Below, piece by piece: positions 43,602 through 55,203 of a stretch of 64,000 nt of DNA (position 1 is the first letter of the stretch; every line of letters starts with the position of its first letter). A program made the position numbers and the translations under genes. Location of the stretch: the NCBI GenBank assembly GCA_027924585.1, contig BSBM01000712.1, forward strand, positions 5,234,501 to 5,298,500, given 5' to 3'. This DNA is from Larix kaempferi. Taxonomy: Eukaryota; Streptophyta; Pinopsida; Pinales; Pinaceae. The notes beneath the pieces are model-generated. The model was not told the DNA's origin, ran no database searches, and saw nothing but the letters and a program-made list of their open reading frames with translations.

Positions 43602-46600
43602 TGTTATCACATATATAGTAGCCGGGCTACCATACATTATTTTTCTGATGCCAGTACACTTTTCAGCCAGTTCCCTTGCATTTGAGACGCCGAGATGAGC
43701 ATTTATATTGGATCACTATCAGATTGTGGACAGCAGTTATATTCCCCATGCCATGACTGAGTTTCAGGACACTCAGAGAGATGCCCGATATAGCCATTAT
43801 GCCATTGGTACAGAGCAGACAGTAGTGCCCAGAGTTACAGCAGCAGTCTCAGAGGACAGATGATGGTACAGGTTGATGAGCTTTCAGGTATATGACTCAG
43901 CAGGTATATCATGGTATTATGGTTAGATTGCTTTTATACTTATTCTTATAGCATGTCTTAGCACTTAGTGTCATGATCTGGCGATCATATAGATATTTGG
44001 ACCTGGTTGACCTATTATATATATATTACTGTCCCTACTCAGACTTAGAAGTTCACTATTCATACTCATTGGTACATACCCTCCTTAGGGAGAATAGAGG
44101 TGATCATTACACCATACTATGGCTTGCTAGTGTTGGCTTCATCTTTTCATTGTCTTCATCCATCCGTGGCCTACCTTTTAGATTATTACCCTGATTTGCT
44201 ACTTGACTAGTGACATGGAGGACCTTTCCCCACTGTAGCCTCTGTATTGGATGAGCTTCCCTGTTTATTGTGTCTCGGCTCTGAGTTGGTGACAAAACTT
44301 ACCTATGGTGAGTTGGAGTTCCTTGAGAATTCCCCCTAGTCACTAAAGTTGTGTTGGCTAAACCTGAAACTTTTAGTGCTGCCATCAATACAAAATCTGG
44401 AAAAATCAAATGCTATATCTTGTATATGAAAGAAATGCCAAATGAAAATGGCCATGAAAAATAAAATGTTATATCTTTTGGAAAAATAAATACCTAGGTA
44501 AACAAGTTGTCCATGACACACCTAGAAGTGCTCAGGTAAACAAGTGCCTTAAAAACACACCTGCAGCAGAAAGCCTAAAAATAAATGTAAATCTATGCAA
44601 TGTGTTTGTAAACACACATAGATCAAGGCTATGGAAACCTCAGGCCCAAAAAGCAATGGAACTTAAATGTTATATCTAAACAGTTGCTGGCCTTGTTTGT
44701 ATTATGGATTGTGCGCATCTGTGAAGGTGAATAAACCCTCTTTAAACAACTCATCCATTTGTGAGACACCGCCATTCCCTGTGTTATTGCTCATTCAGTA
44801 TATACTATGGTGTGTATTCCCTTTCCCTTGCCAAAGTGTCACAAAGTCAAGTTAGTCAAGTCATCCCTTAGCCTAGCCATTTATTTCAGCCTTGACCCTT
44901 CACTAGCAAATTGATCACAACTATGAAGTGAGTATGGTCCTGAAAGTCTAGTCTGAGTAATAATAATAACTAACGACACTATATATTTGGATTTAGATCG
45001 CCAGTCATGATTACTCTGTGTTATAGAAGCTATTTGAATAAATTGTAAAGCATGTATTAACCTTGACACCTTGCAGCAGCTATGGATGATAGTCTAAGTT
45101 GTATTTGGTCTTGGTTAGACCTAGTTTGACCATGGAGGACCATGGGACATGAGATGTTGGACCTTATGATGATATGGATAGATGATATATGGTCCATGTA
45201 CACATACAGGATGATTCTATGCAGCAGCTACAGGGTTATGATGATGATTCTTGGGATACAGCAGTGTTTGGTCATTTACAGATCATTATTATTGGCCTTG
45301 TTCCGGTACATTGGATATTTATTTTGATCATGCAGAGATTCATATGGTGTATGAGTACACATCTTGGATGGATTTGGACCTTCTGAGTCCAATGGGACAG
45401 TTTGTTTTCAGTTCCGGGCACTTACAGTGATGATTTAGCCTCAGTAGGCTGTCCTAGTGCAGTTTTGGTCTGTTGGAGGCCCTGTCGGAGCAGAGATGAC
45501 TTTTATCCGGTTGACCTAGGGCGCTGATGATGGAGGGGGTGGTCCAGCCACTTGTTTTTACCATATTACCCCCCTCCCGGACACATTGGTGCCCTCACCT
45601 TGACAGCGCCATCACTCCAGGAGGCTGTTTGGGCAGTTTCACGCTTCCCGAGGCATTTCAGGATTGGTAGAAATGGCTATTGAGGAAATCGATTTGGGCT
45701 ACTGAGGCAAAGTTATGGCATGGGATGATCAGTGATGATAGATCGGGACCTTCCACACCTCCTCCTGCAGTTTCAGCTTCATCGGGGCCCGCATCCATCA
45801 CTTATGGCACTTTCTGTGGATTTTTGGGGTCTTTTGAGGACCACGACTTCACCTTGGAGGCACGATTTGGTACTTTCATGATTATTTATTGGTTATTGTG
45901 CCATGGGGATTGACCAAGGAGGGATAAAATTACCCCTTGGACCCACCATGAGCCTCTTATGATATTTTGTCATCATGATTTGGTGGGATTCCCCTCTCCT
46001 AGGGCGACTTTGTCCACTTATGTTATATTTTATGTGTGATCCATGTATTATATTGTTGAGCTCATCTCAACCATTGATTAGACATTTGTATCTTTTAATC
46101 TTAGCCACTCATTCAAAAAGTGGTTAGGGTTTTGGTGCCTCTCCTTCCTATTTAAAGGAGAGAGCCTCTCATTGTAAAGGGTCTTTGGCTCTTGGATTAT
46201 TGGTATAGAAAAATATTCTTGTGGAAATTCTTGTGGTCTCCTTTGCATCTGGTGTTCTTAGATGGTGATTGGAAAGTCTATTGCAACCTAGCATTTGGAA
46301 ATTGTGGTAAGATCTATCTTTTTTTTGGAAATCATTGTTTGTCTACAGGAGGGCGACTTCAACAAGGGCGATTTTGCAAGGCTTCTTCAAATCGACTTTC
46401 TTGGCATTCGCTTGTATCAGGGGGTTATCATTAGTATCATTGTGATCTATGCTATCTTTCTGTTACTTCTTTTGTGGCATTAGTCTTATCTCTTGATGCA
46501 TCAAATCTGATATTGTTGACGTTTGTTGTGCAGGAGAGAGGGCGCATTGGCTTCTTGGACAAAATCGATTTGCATAGAGACTACCTCAAAGCTTCCAAAT

Positions 46601-48103
46601 TGATCGGGTTTGCATAGATCATCATCATCAAGGCATCTACAAGGTTATCCAGGTAAGATCCACAGGTTTGTTTCTCTTTCCTTTATCCAATCCATTGACA
46701 TAATACATAAATTGTTAAAACCCTAAATACTTCAAAACCCCTATTTTACATTTTCTCAGATCTACTTAGATCTAGTGGGTTGTTGGGCATGATATTGAAA
46801 ACCCACCTCTATAGCATCCACGGCATCCCGGATCTATAGTTTGGTGAGGATTGGCCTCCGTTTGACCCCTCTCCCAAGCCAACCTAGCTTCTCCCAAGGA
46901 AGGCGCACTTCACCTTTTGAGCAGGTTGACCTAGATCTAAGCGATGGGTGTTTGAGATTCCACTTGATTTGACATCTACACATCAAATAACATACACCCA
47001 GGTTGTCCCTTTCTTGAAAATCACCTTGTGGGCCCCATTCCACATTTTAAGGGATTTAATCCCCATTTTGGACCACTTGGAACACTTAAACTCAGATCTA
47101 CAAAGATCTAACCGGTGGATTGCCACGAAATTATAGATCCATATCCCTACTTGACTGATCTACCCGGATCTAAAGTTTGGATGCCATCCGACATGATTTG
47201 ACCCACCTAAACCCCGATTGAAGCCTCCTTAGGGAAAGTCGCACCACCTTGGAGAAGTGAGTTCACTCACTTCAAGGAACTGGGTACTTGAGATTTTTGC
47301 AGATCCGGAATCAGAATAATTCAAAACCTAGGTCTAGACTGTCACTTTGTCAATTCTTGCCTTGGGGACTGCATTCCTTGTTTTAAGGGATTGTGGTCCA
47401 CTTGGGTCAAACCTAGATCTAGACACATTTAACCATCAAGACCTATACTGTCCACTTATCTCATGTTGTAGGAGTCCTAACCATAAGTCAACCCCACTTT
47501 GACTCCACTTCCCAATTCCCAAGGCACTGGTTTTTCTACAAGGTAATTCAACTTTCCTAGATTGTTGGATTGACTTGTGGTTTGACTTTTGCATGGTGAA
47601 CTATACCTTTGAAGACATCATGAACTATGGTCAATCTTGTCTCATGTACTAGTTAGCCCCAATACAACCTTTAACTATCCTGCATTGGACACGGTACCCA
47701 AGGCAGTGAATCTTTTGACATTGACCTAGTACACTAGCCCTAGATCTCACTTTAAACATTGCAAGTCACTTTCACTTCAACTATGAACCAAAGCTATACC
47801 TATTAAACCCCTCACTTGGCTTGTGACTTCATCCTTAGGTCTAGGATAATCCATACACCTAACTTCAACTAGAAATACCCTGATTTGGTGTCTTGGTTTT
47901 GATCTCTCCTGTCGGGAGTAGATCGGGTCTCCCCCTTTGTTGTCTGGGCTAGATAACATAAAGCGAAGGTTGCCTCGACTGGCGTGACAACCATACATAT
48001 TGGAGGTCGAGGTGATCGTGGTTGCACCTTTCAAGTTGCCCTTCCCTATTGCCATCCATGACTGGATCCTTCCATAGGGGTAACTACAGTTTAGGTGATA
48101 ACA
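43602..48103 (+). repeat. 5' LTR of the inner element (4502 bp)
   Basis: Begins TGTTATCACATATATAGTAG and ends TTTAGGTGATAACA, giving a nine-base inverted terminal match. It has no conserved protein. A TATA-like signal near 46150 divides it into a long U3 (about 2.55 kb) and an R-U5 of about 1.9 kb with possible splice sites and many GATCTA strings. Confidence 0.95.
46138..46185 (+). promoter_or_regulatory. Putative core promoter in the inner LTR (also at 53233-53280)
   Basis: CCTATTTAAAGGAGAGAG, a TATA-like box, about 30 bp ahead of a likely start in TCATTGTAAAGG. It is the clearest TATA-type signal I found in the LTR. The second copy in the 3' LTR could start transcription outward into the outer element and LINE B. 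Confidence 0.5.
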
Positions 48104-48106
48104 TTT

Positions 48107-48123
48107 TGGCGCCGTTGCCGGGG
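48107..48123 (+). other. Primer-binding site, tRNA-Asp type
   Basis: TGGCGCCGTTGCCGGGG lies three bases after the LTR end and matches the complement of the plant tRNA-Asp 3' end. The same PBS is known from Athila-type and several LARD-type elements. About 75 bp downstream (near 48172-48210) the string TAACATTTTGGCGC followed by GGGGA and CAATAAGCTT recurs, a partial duplication of the LTR-PBS junction. Confidence 0.85.
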
Positions 48124-48441
48124 AGGCAATAGCTTGCCCTAGTTTGACATACTTTTCTTTAAGCTTTCCGCCATAACATTTTGGCGCTGGGGATACAATA
48201 AGCTTACCTTGGAAAAGCTACTAGTCCTTCCCGCATATACAACGACACATATCTTGGTAGAAGAGTTAAATCTACCTGGCGACTCCCAATCGTGACTCCG
48301 CTGAGGAGCGAACTCATTTACATCCCTATAAACAGATCTTATCGTTATCTAGAACCCATGGGGTGTATCATTTTGTTTTCAAGTTCTTAAATTTAAAAAT
48401 AAATATAAAAATATAAAAAATAAAAAATAAAATTATTATCC

Positions 48442-50226
48442 ATGGCTGCTTCTGAGCGACCTAGAACTTTCGGTCGTTTAAAAGCCTTTGACTTCTCTAA
48501 AATTTATGGGGCACCTCATCCTATGCCAAACAATTTTAATCAAAGATTACCTCGTTTCAATGGAAGCGATGGTGTTTCAATTATAAATCATTTGTATGAT
48601 CTCTGGTATTATATGGATAGTTTGGGAACAACCGAGGAGGATGTTCTAATGAGGGCTCTGGGTTCATCTCTAGAGGGAAATGCTCGGATATGGTTTGATT
48701 ATCTAGCACCGGGATCCATCACCGAGTATGACATGTTCCAACAGTTGCTAGTAAGTCAATGGAAAGAAACAATTGGTGAATCTATCGAAGGGCAATCAGA
48801 CGATGAATGTATTGATGAAAATCAACTTGATGAAGATGATGAATATTACGATAATGAGTTAACTAACGATTGTTCTTATCAAAGTAATTCCTCTTCTCCT
48901 GAACCAATTGAGTCCCATGATGAGGTAATGTATGACACTGAGCAAATTTCAACCCCTCAGGATTATTGCCTTAATATTGACATAAGAGGGGAACTTATGA
49001 GAATTTTATCATCATTACCTGAAGAAGTTTCAGATGAAGAGGATGATTCCAATGATTTCCATCAAGAAGCATCCATGGTTGAGTCTTCCATTAGTGAATC
49101 TTTTGAAAATATTTTTGAGATCCCTTTTCATAATCCTTGTGTAATTGATGATTTTTCTTACCATGACACTGAAGAAGAAAGTAGGGACAACAACCAGGTT
49201 TCTTTAGAAGCCAATGATCATCCTGTTTTTAGAGATCAATTTTATGAAAATGTTCAAATGGTTGTTAATCAATTGGTCAATGTTATTCCTGATAAATTAT
49301 CGTCATATGAATTTAGTGATGAATCAATTGAAGAGAAGTCTCATGATGATGGGTTGGTGAATCAAACTAATCAAGAGTTTTCCTTAATCAAATCCTCAAA
49401 TCAATATCTTAATGTTTATGGGAAGCTCGGAAATAATCCTTCACTTAACTCATCCAATGGTTATAATTTTTCCAATTCAATTTTTATTCAGGATTGTCTT
49501 TTTCAATTGTTGGGGTGGGGTACTCGCAATAAGTTCTGTCCTTTTTCTAAAAAAATTGGGTCAATCAATTTTCAATCCGCCCCCCCATCTAATTTTTCTA
49601 AGTCTACTTTGAATTTGTGGTCTGGTAAATCTTTGAATGTTGAAATTTTCAAACCAGAGTCTAGGTATTGTCGCATAAATGGAGATACAGAGTTTTATTT
49701 TCCCTTTCAGTTATCTTTAACAAATAAAATTCTTAAATCTTCTTGGTGGCTGGAAGGGGTATATGAAGATCAATTTCATCGATTTTCCATCCTTAAACAA
49801 CAAGTGGGGCTAATCTCAATCTTAATTTTATTCCACAATTTATCCCTACTTGGTTTATGCATCATTCCTGGAGCTCTCAGAATTGAATATCCTGGTCAGG
49901 TAGATGAGGAAAGCATTTTGAAACAAGGGGAGTTAAATTTGTTATCACATCTTTTTCCTCCATATATTTTGAATAATAACTTGCACAAATTTTATGACCC
50001 TATCAATTCTTGGATGGAGGATGTTTGCAGTAATCAGTTTTTCCCTTTGCATGATTTCATTTTGCACCATTCAACTCCCTTCTCAATTTTTGAACAAGTC
50101 AGGAAAGTTGTGCTATCTATTTCATTAATCCTTAATCTAGTCTTGACTCGTTCTTTAAGCAAAAATCAAAGAAGAATTATTAACTTATTTGATGAATGGT
50201 TGCACTGGATTTATGATTTTACCTAA
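48442..50226 (+). CDS. Gag-like protein of the inner element, intact 594 codons
   Basis: The only long undamaged transposon ORF in the window. Residues 37-110 fit a retrotransposon gag (capsid) domain: LPRFNGSDGVSIINHLYDLW, VLMRALGSSLEGNARIWF and GSITEYDMFQQLLVSQW. The stretch 115-300 is very acidic (runs of Asp/Glu). The C-terminal 250 residues are of unknown family and hold hydrophobic segments at about 455-478 and 556-569 that could be membrane-associated. No CCHC knuckle, protease loop or RT motif is present. The start is the first ATG of the frame (ATCCATGG context), 338 bp after the LTR, preceded by an A-rich leader. Expected role: particle formation and packaging of its own RNA, with pol supplied in trans (inference). 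Confidence 0.85.
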   Translation: MAASERPRTFGRLKAFDFSKIYGAPHPMPNNFNQRLPRFNGSDGVSIINHLYDLWYYMDSLGTTEEDVLMRALGSSLEGNARIWFDYLAPGSITEYDMFQQLLVSQWKETIGESIEGQSDDECIDENQLDEDDEYYDNELTNDCSYQSNSSSPEPIESHDEVMYDTEQISTPQDYCLNIDIRGELMRILSSLPEEVSDEEDDSNDFHQEASMVESSISESFENIFEIPFHNPCVIDDFSYHDTEEESRDNNQVSLEANDHPVFRDQFYENVQMVVNQLVNVIPDKLSSYEFSDESIEEKSHDDGLVNQTNQEFSLIKSSNQYLNVYGKLGNNPSLNSSNGYNFSNSIFIQDCLFQLLGWGTRNKFCPFSKKIGSINFQSAPPSNFSKSTLNLWSGKSLNVEIFKPESRYCRINGDTEFYFPFQLSLTNKILKSSWWLEGVYEDQFHRFSILKQQVGLISILILFHNLSLLGLCIIPGALRIEYPGQVDEESILKQGELNLLSHLFPPYILNNNLHKFYDPINSWMEDVCSNQFFPLHDFILHHSTPFSIFEQVRKVVLSISLILNLVLTRSLSKNQRRIINLFDEWLHWIYDFT

Positions 50227-50696
50227 CATTTGTGATGACTGGTTAGATTAGGGTAGGTAGGAAACCAAATAAGCCTACTTAGGCAGTAGTTAGTCTTTTC
50301 AGCCATTGAGTCTGGCACCTTTTTAGTCTCTAAGCTCCTTTGTAAGCTCCTAGTTAACTGAGTACCTGTCACTTTTTCTTTTCCTGCACAATAAATTTCA
50401 AATTTTGCAAATTATGTTAGTAGTTTAATTTACTTTCTGCATTTATACCTTATGCGTTTATATTTCTGACATAGAGTAGATTTCATTTCAGTTGATTTTA
50501 TTATTTTTCCCACACATGCGGCATGAGGTATTTTCTTTAGATGTTGTGAATGCAGAAAATAGGTTGCAAGAATAAAGCTGGAAATAAAATGGTAGAGTGC
50601 TGGATCATGGATTCGAGTAGCAGAGTTTGAGGACTAGAGATTCTGAGGTTCTCAAGCGCTCACTTCAGCCGAGCACTTGTCCCATCCGGAGCCAGA
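50227..50696 (+). other. 3' untranslated region of the inner element
   Basis: 470 bp without coding potential between the gag stop and the 3' LTR. An AATAAA occurs near 50390. A polypurine tract is expected right before 50697 but the last bases are CATCCGGAGCCAGA. The only purine-rich string nearby (GAGGACTAGAGA near 50629) is about 60 bp away. Confidence 0.7.
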
Positions 50697-53600
50697 TGTT
50701 ATCACATATATAGTAGCCGGGCTACCATACATTATTTTTCTGATGCCAGTACACTTTTCAGCCAGTTCCCTTGCATTTGAGACGCCGAGATGAGCATTTA
50801 TATTGGATCACTATCAGATTGTGGACAGCAGTTATATTCCCCATGCCATGACTGAGTTTCAGGACACTCAGAGAGATGCCCGATATAGCCATTATGCCAT
50901 TGGTACAGAGCAGACAGTAGTGCCCAGAGTTACAGCAGCAGTCTCAGAGGACAGATGATGGTACAGGTTGATGAGCTTTCAGGTATATGACTCAGCAGGT
51001 ATATCATGGTATTATGGTTAGATTGCTTTTATACTTATTCTTATAGCATGTCTTAGCACTTAGTGTCATGATCTGGCGATCATATAGATATTTGGACCTG
51101 GTTGACCTATTATATATATATTACTGTCCCTACTCAGACTTAGAAGTTCACTATTCATACTCATTGGTACATACCCTCCTTAGGGAGAATAGAGGTGATC
51201 ATTACACCATACTATGGCTTGCTAGTGTTGGCTTCATCTTTTCATTGTCTTCATCCATCCGTGGCCTACCTTTTAGATTATTACCCTGATTTGCTACTTG
51301 ACTAGTGACATGGAGGACCTTTCCCCACTGTAGCCTCTGTATTGGATGAGCTTCCCTGTTTATTGTGTCTCGGCTCTGAGTTGGTGACAAAACTTACCTA
51401 TGGTGAGTTGGAGTTCCTTGAGAATTCCCCCTAGTCACTAAAGTTGTGTTGGCTAAACCTGAAACTTTTAGTGCTGCCATCAATACAAAATCTGGAAAAA
51501 TCAAATGCTATATCTTGTATATGAAAGAAATGCCAAATGAAAATGGCCATGAAAAATAAAATGTTATATCTTTTGGAAAAATAAATACCTAGGTAAACAA
51601 GTTGTCCATGACACACCTAGAAGTGCTCAGGTAAACAAGTGCCTTAAAAACACACCTGCAGCAGAAAGCCTAAAAATAAATGTAAATCTATGCAATGTGT
51701 TTGTAAACACACATAGATCAAGGCTATGGAAACCTCAGGCCCAAAAAGCAATGGAACTTAAATGTTATATCTAAACAGTTGCTGGCCTTGTTTGTATTAT
51801 GGATTGTGCGCATCTGTGAAGGTGAATAAACCCTCTTTAAACAACTCATCCATTTGTGAGACACCGCCATTCCCTGTGTTATTGCTCATTCAGTATATAC
51901 TATGGTGTGTATTCCCTTTCCCTTGCCAAAGTGTCACAAAGTCAAGTTAGTCAAGTCATCCCTTAGCCTAGCCATTTATTTCAGCCTTGACCCTTCACTA
52001 GCAAATTGATCACAACTATGAAGTGAGTATGGTCCTGAAAGTCTAGTCTGAGTAATAATAATAACTAACGACACTATATATTTGGATTTAGATCGCCAGT
52101 CATGATTACTCTGTGTTATAGAAGCTATTTGAATAAATTGTAAAGCATGTATTAACCTTGACACCTTGCAGCAGCTATGGATGATAGTCTAAGTTGTATT
52201 TGGTCTTGGTTAGACCTAGTTTGACCATGGAGGACCATGGGACATGAGATGTTGGACCTTATGATGATATGGATAGATGATATATGGTCCATGTACACAT
52301 ACAGGATGATTCTATGCAGCAGCTACAGGGTTATGATGATGATTCTTGGGATACAGCAGTGTTTGGTCATTTACAGATCATTATTATTGGCCTTGTTCCG
52401 GTACATTGGATATTTATTTTGATCATGCAGAGATTCATATGGTGTATGAGTACACATCTTGGATGGATTTGGACCTTCTGAGTCCAATGGGACAGTTTGT
52501 TTTCAGTTCCGGGCACTTACAGTGATGATTTAGCCTCAGTAGGCTGTCCTAGTGCAGTTTTGGTCTGTTGGAGGCCCTGTCGGAGCAGAGATGACTTTTA
52601 TCCGGTTGACCTAGGGCGCTGATGATGGAGGGGGTGGTCCAGCCACTTGTTTTTACCATATTACCCCCCTCCCGGACACATTGGTGCCCTCACCTTGACA
52701 GCGCCATCACTCCAGGAGGCTGTTTGGGCAGTTTCACGCTTCCCGAGGCATTTCAGGATTGGTAGAAATGGCTATTGAGGAAATCGATTTGGGCTACTGA
52801 GGCAAAGTTATGGCATGGGATGATCAGTGATGATAGATCGGGACCTTCCACACCTCCTCCTGCAGTTTCAGCTTCATCGGGGCCCGCATCCATCACTTAT
52901 GGCACTTTCTGTGGATTTTTGGGGTCTTTTGAGGACCACGACTTCACCTTGGAGGCACGATTTGGTACTTTCATGATTATTTATTGGTTATTGTGCCATG
53001 GGGATTGACCAAGGAGGGATAAAATTACCCCTTGGACCCACCATGAGCCTCTTATGATATTTTGTCATCATGATTTGGTGGGATTCCCCTCTCCTAGGGC
53101 GACTTTGTCCACTTATGTTATATTTTATGTGTGATCCATGTATTATATTGTTGAGCTCATCTCAACCATTGATTAGACATTTGTATCTTTTAATCTTAGC
53201 CACTCATTCAAAAAGTGGTTAGGGTTTTGGTGCCTCTCCTTCCTATTTAAAGGAGAGAGCCTCTCATTGTAAAGGGTCTTTGGCTCTTGGATTATTGGTA
53301 TAGAAAAATATTCTTGTGGAAATTCTTGTGGTCTCCTTTGCATCTGGTGTTCTTAGATGGTGATTGGAAAGTCTATTGCAACCTAGCATTTGGAAATTGT
53401 GGTAAGATCTATCTTTTTTTTGGAAATCATTGTTTGTCTACAGGAGGGCGACTTCAACAAGGGCGATTTTGCAAGGCTTCTTCAAATCGACTTTCTTGGC
53501 ATTCGCTTGTATCAGGGGGTTATCATTAGTATCATTGTGATCTATGCTATCTTTCTGTTACTTCTTTTGTGGCATTAGTCTTATCTCTTGATGCATCAAA

Positions 53601-55198
53601 TCTGATATTGTTGACGTTTGTTGTGCAGGAGAGAGGGCGCATTGGCTTCTTGGACAAAATCGATTTGCATAGAGACTACCTCAAAGCTTCCAAATTGATC
53701 GGGTTTGCATAGATCATCATCATCAAGGCATCTACAAGGTTATCCAGGTAAGATCCACAGGTTTGTTTCTCTTTCCTTTATCCAATCCATTGACATAATA
53801 CATAAATTGTTAAAACCCTAAATACTTCAAAACCCCTATTTTACATTTTCTCAGATCTACTTAGATCTAGTGGGTTGTTGGGCATGATATTGAAAACCCA
53901 CCTCTATAGCATCCACGGCATCCCGGATCTATAGTTTGGTGAGGATTGGCCTCCGTTTGACCCCTCTCCCAAGCCAACCTAGCTTCTCCCAAGGAAGGCG
54001 CACTTCACCTTTTGAGCAGGTTGACCTAGATCTAAGCGATGGGTGTTTGAGATTCCACTTGATTTGACATCTACACATCAAATAACATACACCCAGGTTG
54101 TCCCTTTCTTGAAAATCACCTTGTGGGCCCCATTCCACATTTTAAGGGATTTAATCCCCATTTTGGACCACTTGGAACACTTAAACTCAGATCTACAAAG
54201 ATCTAACCGGTGGATTGCCACGAAATTATAGATCCATATCCCTACTTGACTGATCTACCCGGATCTAAAGTTTGGATGCCATCCGACATGATTTGACCCA
54301 CCTAAACCCCGATTGAAGCCTCCTTAGGGAAAGTCGCACCACCTTGGAGAAGTGAGTTCACTCACTTCAAGGAACTGGGTACTTGAGATTTTTGCAGATC
54401 CGGAATCAGAATAATTCAAAACCTAGGTCTAGACTGTCACTTTGTCAATTCTTGCCTTGGGGACTGCATTCCTTGTTTTAAGGGATTGTGGTCCACTTGG
54501 GTCAAACCTAGATCTAGACACATTTAACCATCAAGACCTATACTGTCCACTTATCTCATGTTGTAGGAGTCCTAACCATAAGTCAACCCCACTTTGACTC
54601 CACTTCCCAATTCCCAAGGCACTGGTTTTTCTACAAGGTAATTCAACTTTCCTAGATTGTTGGATTGACTTGTGGTTTGACTTTTGCATGGTGAACTATA
54701 CCTTTGAAGACATCATGAACTATGGTCAATCTTGTCTCATGTACTAGTTAGCCCCAATACAACCTTTAACTATCCTGCATTGGACACGGTACCCAAGGCA
54801 GTGAATCTTTTGATATTGACCTAGTACACTAGCCCTAGATCTCACTTTAAACATTGCAAGTCACTTTCACTTCAACTATGAACCAAAGCTATACCTATTA
54901 AACCCCTCACTTGGCTTGTGACTTCATCCTTAGGTCTAGGATAATCCATACACCTAACTTCAACTAGAAATACCCTGATTTGGTGTCTTGGTTTTGATCT
55001 CTCCTGTCGGGAGTAGATCGGGTCTCCCCCTTTGTTGTCTGGGCTAGATAACATAAAGCGAAGGTTGCCTCGACTGGCGTGACAACCATACATATTGGAG
55101 GTCGAGGTGATCGTGGTTGCACCTTTCAAGTTGCCCTTCCCTATTGCCATCCATGACTGGATCCTTCCATAGGGGTAACTACAGTTTAGGTGATAACA
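50697..55198 (+). repeat. 3' LTR of the inner element (4502 bp)
   Basis: Offset from the left copy is 7095 bp throughout, with no indel; short frames in the two copies are residue-identical. It is preceded by CCGGAGCCAGA, not by a recognisable polypurine tract. Confidence 0.95.
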
Positions 55199-55203
55199 GG
55201 ACC

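Larger units (their letters stand above)
43602..55198 (+). mobile_element. Inner giant-LTR, gag-only retrotransposon, TSD GGACC
   Basis: Two direct LTRs of exactly 4502 bp (43602-48103, 50697-55198) have termini TGTTATCAC...GTGATAACA. They are flanked by perfect GGACC copies (43597-43601, 55199-55203). A tRNA-Asp-type PBS follows the left LTR. The 2593-bp interior has a single long intact ORF (48442-50226) with a gag domain and no protease, RT, RNase H or integrase. In comparing the LTRs I noticed one difference (C at 47719, T at 54814), so insertion is very recent. The design recalls LARD elements (long LTRs, tRNA-Asp-like primer, no pol) but with a retained gag-like protein. It must borrow enzymes in trans. 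Confidence 0.93.

Noticed and set aside
43973-47136. Several short open frames, repeated at 51068-54231
   Set aside because: They are duplicated only because they lie in the two LTRs of the inner element. They have no domain and sit on both strands.
43602-55198. Segmental or tandem duplication of 4.5 kb
   Set aside because: The termini TGTT...AACA, the tRNA-Asp PBS at the left copy and perfect GGACC flanks identify the copies as LTRs.
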